DNA of 64,000 nt from Peromyscus leucopus. Lineage: Eukaryota > Chordata > Mammalia > Rodentia > Cricetidae. The translations under genes and the position numbers were made by a program. Positions 26,351 to 39,074 of the stretch are shown in pieces (the stretch's first letter is position 1; the number at the start of each line of letters is the position of its first letter). The notes below the pieces were generated by a model that saw only the letters and a program-made list of their open reading frames with translations, had not been told where the DNA came from and searched no databases. The stretch is from assembly GCF_004664715.2 (NCBI RefSeq), contig NC_051067.1, forward strand, positions 69,582,982 through 69,646,981, in the 5' to 3' direction.

Positions 26351-27087
26351 TAATTTTTATTTTATTTTTTTAAGTTTTCATATTTAGCCCATGTCCTTTT
26401 GTGATAATTCCCAGGAGGAATGTTAGGTCACAAGTGTTACAAAAAAAAGGGTCTACTCCAGGTGTAAATTGTCTTTGGTACTCCATTGCTGTAGACCTTT
26501 CAGAGTCCAGCAGCTGTGGCCATTAGCCTTTAGGATATCTGGAGAGAACAGGACAAATAGACAGATACCACAAGAATGTATCCACAGAAGTGACCGCTAT
26601 GTTTCCAAAGTGCATCGAGAGAGGCTGATAGAATACCAGGAAATATCTGAAATAGCACAGCTGGGTAAGAAGTGACTTCTAATCTGTACATGAGCATATG
26701 GACTGATTTTTTTTTTAAATAAACAGAAATGGATGGTTTGTATAAGTAAGGATGATGAATTAAGTGGCATTCCTTATTGGGGGACTGCCCCAGACAGTTT
26801 CAGGGAAGGAAATGATTGATATGGATGATGGAGAAGATAGTGGGAAGTGTTTAACACTGGCTTTCTGGGGATTATCTATCAAATGTGCTTGCTTGAGTCC
26901 TGCTTTGGAGCATTGAAGTGAACTCATCAGGGTCTCTCAATATCAGTTACGGTCTTCCTTTCACCTCCCACAGTGATTTTAATTTCAGGTTTGGAAACCA
27001 CTTCACAGTGAAAGAAAATAAGGCATTAAGTGTTTGAGAATTAGGTGTTGAAAGCATTATTTCTCACATGGAAGAGTCTGAACTCTG

Positions 27088-27254
27088 TGTTGGAGAGCTG
27101 AGTCAGTAGTTAAGAGTGCTTGGTACTGTTGCAGAGGGCCCAAGTTATGTTCTCAGCACCCATTTGAGGCAGCTGACAACCCCTGGAATTCCAGCTCCAG
27201 GGGGTGCAACATTCTCTTTTGGCCTCTGAGGAGACCACACACATACACAAATAT

Positions 27255-27287
<33 letters not shown>
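27088..27287 (+). mobile_element. B2 SINE ending in (CA)n
   Basis: ggagagctgagtcagtagtt, agagtgcttggtactgttgc, gttctcagcacccatttgag and ttctcttttggcctctgagg are in B2 order. The tail becomes an uninterrupted CA run at 27260-27287. Confidence 0.85.
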
Positions 27288-27289
<2 letters not shown>

Positions 27290-30200
27290 GGGGGAGGACA
27301 ACGGAGAATTCTAAATTTTATAATTTATATATAATATATAACTTCCAAATGATGAAAAACTAAAGTCAGAAAAACAGGAAATATGTAAAACACTCAAGAA
27401 TCAAGTCACATAGATATTGAGTTATTGCTGGCAATTCATAGCCATTTCTAGAAAATTAATGTAAAATACATTTTTTTAAGGAAAAAAAATTCCTATAGTC
27501 CATGAGGCAGAGACACAGCCTCAAACAGAAGTCTTTTACTTTAATTAGATGGCAAGTTTCATTGGCTGGAACTCAAGGCCAGTATTTTTACACGGCTATG
27601 TTGCCAAATAAAATACAGGACACTTAAATATATTTGAATTTCAAACAAGAATGAGTCATTTTTTGTTTAAGTTTGTGGAATTAAACATAATTTGAAAAGT
27701 GACTTGTTTATCTGAAATTCAGATTTAACTGGTGTTTTTTTATAATTATTTGTTAAGTCTTGAAACTCCAGCCTCATAACTTGCTAAGCCAAGAAATGCT
27801 CAACACAGAATAAGGGGAATTGCCAATGACTATGTTTCAAGGTATGAAAAACAAAAGTATACCCTTCCTTTCCCCCAGCCAAAGTTTACCAAAGCTAAAT
27901 GTTGAAAAGCCAATATGACTGGGAAAAAACAAAAACAAAAACAAAAACTGTGTTTAATTTCCTGGTAGATCTCTGTGCTGGGTACAGGAGGTTAAAGTTC
28001 ATATTCTTCCACTCATTTTGAGGGGGTTCCTTTTTGAAGAAACCTTCCAGAACCATGACCTTTCCTCTTCAGGGGATACCTTATGATACAGCAGCCATAG
28101 CTGGAAACTGATTAGAAATGCAGACTCCTAGGCCTCCCAGACTGCAAACAGGCTCCCTTGTGGTTGCTAGGCTCATATTGAGATATGAAGATTTAAATAC
28201 AAAGCTTGCAAATGTGCTTAAAGAAAGAAATCATAAAATATTTTTAATTAGGAGGAAAGGAAGGAAGAGAAGGAAGGAGGCAGCCATAGGCTCCTCAGGG
28301 CCCAGTGAGAGCTAGTGAGATTGTATTAATGAAAAGAGACTAGGGCTTTGAAAGCCTTTTAAGAGGGGAGTAAGTAGAAACCAAAATCTCTGTACTTTAG
28401 TTCCTTTTGTTTTTCTGATAAGGAAACATAACAAAACGATGCACTTGGCTTTGCCTGAGCCCTGTGTTTGAAGGTAACTCTAACCACTGTACAGTTCCTG
28501 TGCTCACAGAGGAAAGCAACATAAAATGGCTGACCCCAACTGGCTGCTTATCAAGGACGGTTACATATACAGGTGTCTTCTATCTGGCCCATGACTTTCA
28601 CATTTATCCTTTTCTTTAACATAAGTGCCAATTATCTCCTTTTCCAGGGCTACTTAAGCCTACAGAAAGCCCTGTCTATCTGCTCTGTGCACCTGAGGAT
28701 AGGTCTCCAGCCGTGGTTTTGTGCACACCCCTGAGTGCACCCTACAGGTTTGTTTGTGGATATTTGCACTAATTTTCTCACCATAGACCATTGAGACCAT
28801 TTGGATGACTGTTCAATTAATAGTACTGAAGGAGTAATTAAGGAGAGCTCCTGCTTGCCTGACTTACCCCAGTGCCCACTGTGAACATTTTCTCCTGAAT
28901 GTGACTAATCACATAAATTCTCAGAAATGAAATTAAAGGTTACCCACACATGGCACTCCGTTGTGTCTGCAGGCATCCTACCCTGCAGGCATCTTATCTC
29001 TAATGGATTCCCTAGATTCTGGTTTGAAGCTGGGGGTTTCAGCATATACTCTGTTTTGCCAGCAAGTGATCCTGTGGTCTCTGCCAGTTCCCATAACACT
29101 TTGAACTGGTCATTCTTAAAAGACAGTAGTAGATTTGGCAATGTCTGGGATTCAAGGGAGAAGTTCAAAGGATCCCATCCCAACATGGCTGATTCTCACT
29201 AGTCAAACTTGTGAATTCACAGCAGGGGCAAGATAATGCCCTGGTTTTTAGACTGCTCTGCCCATGCCCTTCCCAGCCCATTGGGGATATGTTTCACACT
29301 GCAGCACCAACACTAAACAGTTTTCTATGAGATCTGAATTCTTTCTCATCCAGTTAATGTCACAGTTAACATTATCTGCCTTCAAACAGCTGAACAGCTT
29401 CAGAACAGCACAAAACAACAACTTCACGGGAGACTAATGAACGTAAATTCCCCATACAGTTGGGATTTCTATAATAAACCAAGGCAGGAGGAATGATAAC
29501 TAAATAATCAGAGCACAGAGATATTATTATTGCTGTTGTTACTATCTTCCCTTGAACTTTAAAGTGAAACAGGAAATCAAGAATGAAGATCCTAGATGCT
29601 TGGAGACATTAGAAACCAGTTTAGATATGGGAAAAACCAAGATCCAGAGACATCACATGACTTATTTACCATAGTGTGGTTGTTATGTGATATGGAATGA
29701 CATTGTCTATGTCTTTGTAAAGGTCTTCTAAAAGGACAGCAAGTTGCTGGCAAAGTTTTCACTCTTCTTTCGCAGTTTTAGTCATCAAATGGAGGCATCA
29801 AGGAACTGTGAAAGAACACACACACACAAAAGAAGAAGAAGAAATTTATTATATTCCAAACACAGCTTGATTTGGTTTATACATATCTTGTGCATACTGG
29901 AGGTGATATCATATTTTTTTCCAATTTCATTCATGAAGCAGATTTTTATGGTGTGAAGTTTTTCTTTTGTAGCATTCTGTCAGTGCTACAAAAGTATTTC
30001 AAATATTCAGGTTTTGAGTTTTCAGTTTATAAGTACTTAACCTGTATGTATTTTAACATATTATTATGAGAAATGCCATCTCCTTTAATTAAGCATAAAG
30101 AAGACAATATAAGATTTTAGTTTTGTATAAATGAAAATATCTTGAATAATTTTTAGTTGTATTGTATCCATTTTATTCATCTTTACTAATGAAATATAGG

Positions 30201-30364
30201 TGGGTGATGAACAACTAGATAATTAAATCATGTGTGAGATAGGACCTCAAGGGATTCCAAATCTTGCTTAGGTATTACTGATTTTGTTTCTAAAATGAGT
30301 GATAATAAATCAAGTAAAATATTCTTTAAAGATATGTAAAAATTTCTGAAAATAGTTTGGGTCA

Positions 30365-30445
30365 ATCTCTGAGATGGATCACTGGCCCAGAATGTGCAAG
30401 GCCCTGGGTTCATTTCCTCACACTAGAAAATAGAAAATAAAACAA
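30365..30445 (+). mobile_element. ID-like SINE
   Basis: tctctgagatggatcactgg, then aatgtgcaaggccctgggtt and catttcctcacactagaaaa, then an A-rich tail. Diverged ID-type element. Confidence 0.5.
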
Positions 30446-32164
30446 TAACTTCTGAAAATAAGTTTGTATTGTGTTTGCCCTGCCCAATAGTCTTGTACTG
30501 TTTTGAACTTGTACTGTTTGAACTCTGTGATGAACTTTTAATACAATAAACACCACCAACAATCCCAGTCTTTTCATATAAAAGAAAGTTAACTAAAATT
30601 TACAAAATATCAAGACTACTGATGTTGTTAATGATGTTGTGCTTTAAGAGTAAGATGAAAGTAAAATCATGTCCAGAAATGTTGGTGGAGGTATGTGTAA
30701 ACTATTAAATTTTAAGAAGTAATTTAGATAGTGGGCAAATCAACCTTGTAAGTAAATAGATTTCATGTTAATCTCAGCTGTTGTTTCCTAGTTTTGCAAG
30801 TTTGTAGATAACGTAAATGATCATCTAGCATAAGTAATAAAGATAGACTTAGGAGAGTTTACTGATACACAACTTTCCTGAGTGCCATCATCAGATGCTT
30901 GTCACCTGTACATCATTTTAATCGTTTCCCTGAGCATAACATCTTTAGGTGCTAAGACTGAGAATGAGTTTGTGGTACTGCCATTGCCAGCTGGACCCAG
31001 AGGCCGTTATCCATCTTTCCCTTTTAGAAAATAGATATGTAGCAAGGAATTAACAATGCTGCTTGCCTGGGGAAGCCATGGCTTTAGAGAAGTCCAGTTC
31101 TGAAGTCATGGAAACCAAATGGGAACTGTACATTAGACCCCCAAGGCATGTAGTCTTTTCCCTAAAATATAATGTAACCATGAGTTACAGTACCTACCTG
31201 TAGAGAGACTCAGCATGTGTCCATCAAAGATGATCTTCAGACCCACTGCAGGTGCCTTGTTCTGCTTTGTGCTACTCTGCATAGTAGTTTTAATGCTTTC
31301 TTTTGAGTAGCAAGGATCATTCAGTGTCACTTACCTCATGAGATATAATCAGCTAAAAAACATCAGACTTCCTGACCACATGGTACTATGGTGACAGCAC
31401 ATAGTATTATTAATAAGCAGAATGTAATTACCTCAGTTGGCGCTTTTTTCCAGAACATAAAGCTAATACTCATTCCTGCTTGATGTGAAATACTTCCCCC
31501 TCAGCCATTAATCATAGCTGTTGGCATGTCATTAGCAAATCTAGCAAGATACCAAGGGCCACTATATGTACACTGATGTTTAACCTTTTTTGCATTAAAA
31601 GTCTTTACACAGAAATAAAATTCCCTCAATATTTATTGCCTTATTTACACCAAAATTGCGGGCACTTTGATAAATGGAGTAATCATTTCTAGCATCACTG
31701 TGGCTATGAAATGCATTTTAGTGTCTTCTGTGACTGTAACTTAATAATTCATTTCAGCACATCTATTTAGAAATCACAGTGGGTTTATTTGATAGACAGG
31801 GCACTGGAGAGTAAGGCTCCTCTTGTCAATACAGATAGCCCATGTTTTGGAATTAGTGTCTAACAAGCAGTATTAACTTCATAGGCTTAAATTTGTTTAC
31901 AACCTTTGATGATGGGTCCCGTTTTTCAGATTTGACACCTTTAATGTTTGACCATAAAAGTCATATTTATGTGCTTAGTTTGATAAACAATTTCTTATGA
32001 CTGAGTGGTATTTCTTCTATCATATTTGCTAGGCTATCTAACGGCTAATTGAAGCCACACCCATAAGAATGTTTGGATAATTTTATGACCTTACTTTTTC
32101 AGTGAATTGATGACAAAAGAAGTGATATTGGTATTGACTTCTAGAAAAGAGAACCGTATATCAG

Positions 32165-32280
32165 GGTTACTTATGGAAGTTCACACCTTTAACCCAGCAC
32201 TTGGAAGACAGAGGTAGCCATTTTACAAATTCCAGGCTAGCCTGAGCTGCATAGTAAAATTCTGTCTCACAAAAATGTGG
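32165..32280 (+). mobile_element. Degenerate B1 SINE
   Basis: ttcacacctttaacccagca, cttggaagacagaggtagcc, attccaggctagcctgagct and attctgtctcacaaaaatg follow B1 on the + strand. Confidence 0.65.
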
Positions 32281-32322
32281 AGTTTTTGTTTTGGTTTGTT
32301 TTGGTTTTTTTATGAATTTTAA

Positions 32323-32530
32323 GGGCTGGAGAGATGGACATCACTTATTGCTTTTTCAGAGGACCCAGGTTTAATTCCCAGAACTCACATCAGGTGACTC
32401 ACAACTGCTTATAACTCCATTTCCAGGGGATCAGCTGCACTCTTCTGCCTCTGTGGGCACCTGCATTTATGTGGTACACATAAGCTCATGTAGGCAAATC
32501 CAGAAATTTAAGTAAATAAATATTAAAATC
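32323..32530 (+). mobile_element. B2 SINE
   Basis: gggctggagagatggacatc, gaggacccaggtttaattcc, cagaactcacatcaggtgac and ggtacacataagctcatgta are B2 landmarks in order, ending in aagtaaataaatattaaa. About 500 bp before the last Plxdc2 exon. Confidence 0.85.
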
Positions 32531-32774
32531 ATAGTTTATCTTGTTATATATGGCACTTTTCAGACATAAATGATTATATGGCATGCATTAAACTTTGCCT
32601 TTGAGAAACTTGGGAGTAGGTGTGGCCAATAGACTGCTACTTCCTGGATGTTGGTAGACTCAAGCCCAGAGCTCAGGGACCTTAAGCGGGGAACATATTG
32701 ATTGCAATGGTGGTTGTTGTAAGAGGTCACTTAATGTGATGCATTGGTAAGTTAACCTAGAATATTTAGAAAAT

Positions 32775-32962
32775 ATTTTTTGAGAGAAACAGAAGCTCAT
32801 ATATCACAGGCTGGTCTTGAATTTCCAATCCTCTTGCTTTCACCTCCCTGGAGTTGGGATTACAGGAATGTGCCGCCTGTACCTGATGTACATGATGCTG
32901 GGAATCGAAACTAGCATCTTTAACATGGCAAGCACTCTACCAACTGAGCAACATCCATAGCC
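32775..32962 (-). mobile_element. B4-type SINE (B1 piece plus ID piece)
   Basis: The B1-like part (cacaggctggtcttgaattt ... gttgggattacaggaatgtg) is followed by an ID-like part (gctgggaatcgaaactagca ... caagcactctaccaactgag). Both read on the minus strand. It ends about 70 bp upstream of the acceptor at 33033. Confidence 0.75.
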
Positions 32963-33033
32963 TGGTAAATGTAGATTTGTTGATGATAATAGCTCACTGT
33001 AATGCTCATTGTTTTTGCATTTTCCCATTTTAG

Positions 33034-33150
<117 letters not shown>

Positions 33151-33503
33151 AATTTTAGAACAGAGCAGCACCAGTACTGGCTTACAGGTGTTAAGACTAA
33201 ACTTTGCTTATACCTTTAAAACAGACAGACACACACCCGCAGCCACAACAAAGGAACCCTAAACTGCTGTAGCCAGAAGGGAGACAAGATTTCTGGACGA
33301 GCCCAGCCCAGGAACATTGAAAGGAAAACTCAGACTTGTACAAGACACCATGTACACTGACTATAAGATTCCCTAGTAGAATGGCATCCATGGTTCACGA
33401 GGAACATCTGTGGACTTGCCAGAAGTGTGACAAGATGACAATGTTTTTGGTTTAGGTGCAGGGTTGCAAAGGGATCAAGGAAAGAATAATGATAATAAAT
33501 AAA
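33151..33503 (+). other. Plxdc2: Plxdc2 proximal 3' UTR with poly(A) signals
   Basis: Sequence directly after the stop codon. Two overlapping AATAAA hexamers lie at 33494-33499 and 33498-33503, in the run gataataaataaagcttt, and could give a short 3' UTR of about 350-375 nt. A further AATAAA is at 33912-33917. The open reading frame of 111 codons over 33456-33791 is in this UTR and has no recognisable domain, so I do not call it a gene. Confidence 0.7.
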
Positions 33504-35237
33504 GCTTTAGTTCACAAGGGATCTATACCTTTGGTTCAAATGTTCTTCTCTGATGTCTCAAAGATAACCATGTTCCAAAGCCTGAATGCTTTCACTGGAA
33601 AGAGCGATGATGAATGTTCCAAGATTTGCTTGCTCACAGGAGAGCAAAAACCAAACACAAATGGAGGTTTTTCTTTCTTTTCCAAAACAGACTTTCAGCA
33701 AAAGGATTTTATTTTTTGCTCTAGATGCAGTTGTTCCAGCAAGTTCATTACTTCACAAGATAAATCTTTTATCTATTCAAAAGTTCACTAGGCCTGCCTC
33801 TTCCTTGGTAATGAACACCCTTTCTGTGAGCTGTGACACAGTTTCCAAATGTTAAGCTAAGGGCTAGTGAGGAGAGCATAGCCAGTGAGGTTTTCCATTC
33901 TCTCATTTAAGAATAAAGTGAGTTTCATTTTCAGAGGCACCGTCTCCTCTCCCACCTGGAGCCCCATGAAGCCTCATTTGCTCTTGGCTAATAGAAATAG
34001 ACAGAAATAACAGGGAGAACTGTGTGATCATTTTTTGAGACAAATATCTTAAGGGATTTTTGAATACCCCCCCTTTTTTTTAAGATCACCATGTCTGTAT
34101 GACAAACACATTTCATTGTCAATTCCTGTCTAAGAAACTATTCAAGTCAACATATCCCTGGTGATAGGGGGGAAAAAGAATGAAATAACCCTGCTGAATC
34201 ACGCAGCAATTTTCTTTAAAGCACATAGTAGTTACATAAATATATATATAAATATAAATATATTTTGTTTATAACTAACACAAGGCAGGCTCTTGTGGCT
34301 CTAAAGAGTGTATTTTGTCATCAAGACAAAACAAATGCAAGATGTATCACTGCATTCCTTCCACAACATTGTAAGATAATCCTTAATATTAGAATATTTT
34401 TATGTCACTTCTAGAAGTGGTTCATTTAGTTGCGGCATGTATTATTTTGCTGCTTATTGGATCCACTCTTTCATTCATACCAACCCTTTCGCTCCTTGAT
34501 TCAAAGAAGCAGTTGTATATGTCCCTTAAGTGGAGTTCTCATTTATAATCCGATTGCAATCTAAATTTTGAAAATTTCCCCTAACTAAGGAAAGGAAATG
34601 CACCAATTGAGGAGGAAAGTTGTTCAGGTAAACCATATATCTAAACATGAGTTCAGGTACCGTGGCATAGTATTCCACCAATCACTTGACCTGTAAAACC
34701 TTTGCATTCTGTGCCAAGAAAAAGTCCTGGTTCTTACAAAGTACAACATTTGCAGATTCAAGTCTCACAAAGCAAAGATTCTGAACAGTAGCACTTCACT
34801 GACAGTTTATAATCTGTGTACAATGTCTACACTGGACAGCATCCATCCTCTAGCAGAATGTCACGTTATCTTCCCCAGTTTCTTACATAGTCGAGGACTC
34901 TTTTCTGTCACATGTATTTTGCTTTCCACCTTGGAGGACTTGATGGTGGTCACTTTTCCCTAAACTCAGCTAAAAGTATCAGGAAACAGAGATGGGAGAG
35001 CCACATGATTGTAGGATGTGATGACAATCTGTGCCCCAGTTATGCTCAAGTTATAAGAAATATCTCAGCTCATTCTTGTTGGTATAGTTTTGGTGAGAAA
35101 GCAGTAGCCAAATGACTCGCCGATGTAACTGGTGCAGCTGGCATTCTACAGACACCTAAAGTGCACATGGACGACTTTCCTTTCAGGATAAGATAAGGAT
35201 GCTTTCACGAGCTTTGGCAATAAGCATGGCTTCCAAC

Positions 35238-35375
35238 AGCAATGAATTGGCAGCCACATAAATCTCTTTGCATCTGCATCTCACTCCTAACGTAATTCCT
35301 ACAAGCAGCAATGAATTGGCAGCCACGTAAATTTCTTTGCATCTATATCTCCCTCCTAACATAATTTCAACATGT
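35238..35375 (+). repeat. 69-bp tandem duplication
   Basis: Two adjacent units, 35238-35306 and 35307-35375, both start agcaatgaattggcagccac and continue through ctttgcatct and cctcctaac-like text. They differ at several bases, so the duplication is not recent. The open frame on the minus strand shows the repeated KEIYVAANSLLL reading, which is a by-product. It lies in the possible distal 3' UTR of Plxdc2. Confidence 0.9.
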
Positions 35376-36356
35376 AGTAATATTATTCTTATATCCTTCA
35401 AAGCTCCTCTTCCATTTTATTTTACTTAAAACAGTTGATAATTTTCTTAAACAAATACACAAGACCCTCTGAATTATTCAGTATATCAAAGCACCAAGTA
35501 ACGCGGGGTAGGGGGGAGACTTGGAAGCAAGAAGGATTCTAAGTTGTGTGGAAACTTTCCAAGATAACCGAGAGAGAGAATAAGAAGTTCTGCTTTGTAA
35601 GAATCCACAAAAATATTGATAGAGTCTATTTGCTCTATGAAACTTTAATTCTGTTTGTGTTCCTGGTCTGTTCTTGAATCCTGTTTGCTTCAGAAGAAGG
35701 GCATATAGGGTTTCTAGAAATTTCAAAAAGGAGTCCAGTATTGTGGACTTTATATAAATTATGCATTACAAAGGGTAGACACAAGTACCTTAGTCAACAT
35801 TCTGTGAGCATGAAAAAAGAATGATAATGGTGTTCTTATGAGAATAATAACAGTGGGATGCATACAACCTTAAGGAGAAACCAGGGAAATGGTGCTGCAA
35901 AGGAACTTAGCTATTTTACCTTAATTGTAAGAGTAATTAATGATCAGGGGTCAGAGTTACTAATCAACCAACCTGATGGCACATGCCATCTATTGGCTTG
36001 TTTGTGAATGGTTGAGACCTTAAGGTACACTAACAAAAAGAAAGATAAAAGTTAACGGTAAAGGGCAATTGAGCACAAATGTTTTTCTGTAAGGTTTCTA
36101 GGGTGTTTCTAGATATCTCAAATGTATAATCTAGAGAGGTGCTGTCTACTATTATGTCTACTGGCCAATTATGGCTAGTGATTTTTAGATTAAATACAAT
36201 TTATATTCAAACTTCTGGTCACATTTAAAGTGACCCATAGCTGTATTTGGCTCATGGCTACCATTGTGGGATACACACATTTCTAATTTTGCAGAAAATT
36301 TTACTATAAATTACTATAATGTTTCAATTGAACTACTTGTTCTTGAAGGAAATAGA

Positions 36357-36452
36357 GGAAGGAAGGAAGGAAGGAAGGAAAGAAGGAAGGAGGAAAGAAG
36401 GAAGGAAGGAAGGAAGGAAGGAAGGAAGGAAGGAAGGAAGGAAGGAAGGAAA
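36357..36452 (+). repeat. (GGAA)n microsatellite
   Basis: About 95 bp of tandem GGAA with two small interruptions near 36380 and 36393. The poly-Lys/Glu/Gly/Arg open frame over it is an artefact. Confidence 0.97.
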
Positions 36453-36539
36453 TATGATATCTCTTAGACACATTCAAACATATTTTTTGTGATATGAGAG
36501 AAGCCTCATAGAGAAATGAAAAGAATAGTAGTTGACGTG

Positions 36540-36690
36540 GCTTTGTGTCTTCATAGTGTTTTCTTGGAAAAATTACTTCAATTTCCATGAGTCTCAATTT
36601 TCAAGTTGGAAAAAAAAATAAATATGTTATCCCGTCTTTTTTGCAAGATTGTTTTGCAGACTGATTATACAGATGTAAAGACTTTCAAAA
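36540..36690 (+). repeat. MIR-like ancient repeat
   Basis: cttcaatttccatgagtctc, then tgttatcccgtcttttttgc and agattgttttgcagactgat correspond loosely to the middle and end of a MIR. Confidence 0.35.
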
Positions 36691-37969
36691 CCATTCATCA
36701 ATGCAATCTTTAAAGCACATCTGTAGGGCCAGCACCAATTTGCACACAAAGTAAGAATAGTCCATCATTCCAAAAAGCAACTAAAGACAATCAAGGCAAT
36801 ACATTCTTGAGAAAGTGTCAAAGCACATAGCAAAACTGCTTGAATTTTTTTGTCCATTTTTTTGTTTTGTTTTGGTTCATGTTTTTTTCCTAGCTCTTTT
36901 TCTTATTTGCCCAATTGCTGTGTCTCCTCCAACTGCCTGGACTCTTTCTGATGTGGAATCACTTGGTGCCTCTTATTTTTCTGCCTTTTTGCATGCTTTA
37001 CATTTTACAATAATAAGAATCTGAGGATCTTAGCAGAGGCTCTTTTGAAAACAAACAAATGGTACTGCAAATATTAGCTATCTCATATTTATTTTATTTC
37101 TATTACAAATGTAAGGAGCTATGAAGTTAAAATATAAATATGATGGAGACTTGCTTTTTAATGTAAATTCTGCAAATGAAGACTTTATAAAAGGAATAAA
37201 ATTACCTTAAAAATGCTCATGTTCATATAATATATAATGTGGGAAGGCATCTCATACAACCTGTTCATTTTACTGATAAGAAAATCAAGGCTTAAATACA
37301 AACAATAGTTTTCTCACTATTGTCAAAGTGGGTTTTGAATTTAAAATTCTCAATTGGTCTTTTTTGTTTCAATTGTTATTGCTTGCATTTCTTGTAAGCA
37401 ATTAAGACAACCAAACAGGTTAAAGTCATAATCCATGACAAAACCAACTTTATTTGCTCTCTATATCATATACTGTAGTATGAAACAACCTTCATGTATC
37501 CTGTTACTATCTTAAAAACGCTGTTATTCTATTTCAAATTCCATCTCTTGTAGGGTCCTTATGTGTTCCCTCTCCCATCTTCTCAGCTGTGGTCATCAGG
37601 TTAGCAATGCTATTTATCTTTGTCATTTAACTGTTCTTCTGCCTTTGTTTCATTTCTACTCAATTGTATTTGAAAACTAATACTGTTTATTGAAGAGTTT
37701 CTACAACATAGATGATCAGTTTTTACTTGTTCATGAAAACCATTTGGAAACTTGTGTCCCAAGAAGGTCTTATGGGGAAATATTCTGAGATTAGAGGTGT
37801 TGCCTATGATATACTCATATTATTGTGTTTTTATAAAGCACTTTACATTTTACAGAGTATTTTGATTCATCTTTTTACTTGTTCATTCATTGAACCACAC
37901 AATTAATTTTACTATATGTTAAGCACCTACTAGAAGTTACTCTGGAGATCTTGTGGTATAGGAAAACAA

Positions 37970-37971
<2 letters not shown>

Positions 37972-38018
<47 letters not shown>
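37972..38018 (+). repeat. (TG)n microsatellite
   Basis: Uninterrupted 47-bp TG run directly upstream of a B2 SINE. Confidence 0.97.
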
Positions 38019-38021
<3 letters not shown>

Positions 38022-38027
38022 CAGTTT

Positions 38028-38185
38028 AGGTGGCTGGAGAGATGGCTCAGTGGTTAAGAGCACTTGCTACTCTTTCAGAAGACCAGAGTTTGATTCACAG
38101 TACCCAGAGTGTTTACAACTATCTGTAACTCAAGCTCTAGAGGAGCTTACATCCTTTTCTGTTCTCTATAAGCACTTTCACACAT

Positions 38186-38186
<1 letters not shown>
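38028..38186 (+). mobile_element. B2 SINE
   Basis: ggtggctggagagatggctc, agtggttaagagcacttgct, cagaagaccagagtttgatt and ctctagaggagcttacatcc are B2 landmarks. The tail grades into (CA)n at 38187. It is the only full SINE recognised between 33.0 and 42.9 kb. Confidence 0.9.

Positions 38187-38268
<82 letters not shown>
38187..38268 (+). repeat. (CA)n-(GA)n compound microsatellite
   Basis: 44 bp of CA then about 36 bp of GA. The CA part is complementary to the TG run at 37972-38018 on the other side of the B2. Confidence 0.97.
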
Positions 38269-38269
<1 letters not shown>

Positions 38270-38904
38270 ATTTAAATATTAACAAATATAAATGAAAAGT
38301 TCAAGGAACTAAATATAACAATACAATCACAACTTTGCAAATAGGAAAGGTATTAATTTATCAATTTTTAATTCAAAGAACTATTGTTCTTTTTTAAATG
38401 AGCTGACAGCTTAATGGATACGAAGAAAAAAAATCTCAAAGGTGTCCTGGTCCAGGAAGTTTTCCATTCACTTGAACTCTTGTTGAGTGGAAGTTTTCCT
38501 CTCTTGTGTGGATACTTCTGTTGCTGGTTTTAAATGATGAGCATCATTGGTTTTAAACCCTAGAAGCCACAAGTGCTTTCAAAAGGCTTCAGGTACCCTT
38601 TGGGTGTGCTGCAGCTGTTCTGTAAGAAGACAGACATCATTTCCTCAACTCAACACTGTTGACATTTGAGATCTCTAAGTCTCTGTGCAATGTTTAGTAA
38701 GTGGTTCTAAATTTTGTAGGACTTTTGGCCACCTTCGAGGCTTTTATTGATTATCCAGCAGCACCCACATCCCTTCAAACAAAAGATATTTTTAGAGACA
38801 TCGTTAGTGTTCCCAGGGTAGAGAAAAGGGAGAGGTTAGCCAAAGCATCCCCTGGAAAAATCACTGTATGGCCTTGTAAGTAATTTTTGTCAGGAGTCAG
38901 GACC

Positions 38905-38970
38905 CAGCACTGTGGTGGACACTATAATTCAAGCCCATGAGAGGGTGAGGCAGAATTGCAAGTCTGTGGT

Positions 38971-39019
<49 letters not shown>

Positions 39020-39074
39020 CAGAGAGACAGAGAGACAGAGAGACAGAGACAGAGAGACAGAGACAGAGAGAGAG
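38905..39074 (+). repeat. B1-like fragment followed by (GA)n/(GACAGA)n
   Basis: cagcactgtggtggacacta, then cccatgagagggtgaggcag resembles the first part of B1. The rest, 38974-39074, is (GA)n followed by GACAGA units. Confidence 0.75.

Noticed and set aside
33456..33791. 111-codon open frame just after the Plxdc2 stop
   Set aside because: It is in the 3' UTR, starts after a short gap, and shows no known motif. It overlaps the poly(A) signals at 33494-33503.
35238..35375. Direct repeat as a possible CRISPR array
   Set aside because: Only two contiguous units without spacers, in a rodent genome.
36264..36597. Lys/Arg/Gly-rich open frames on both strands
   Set aside because: Translation of the (GGAA)n array.
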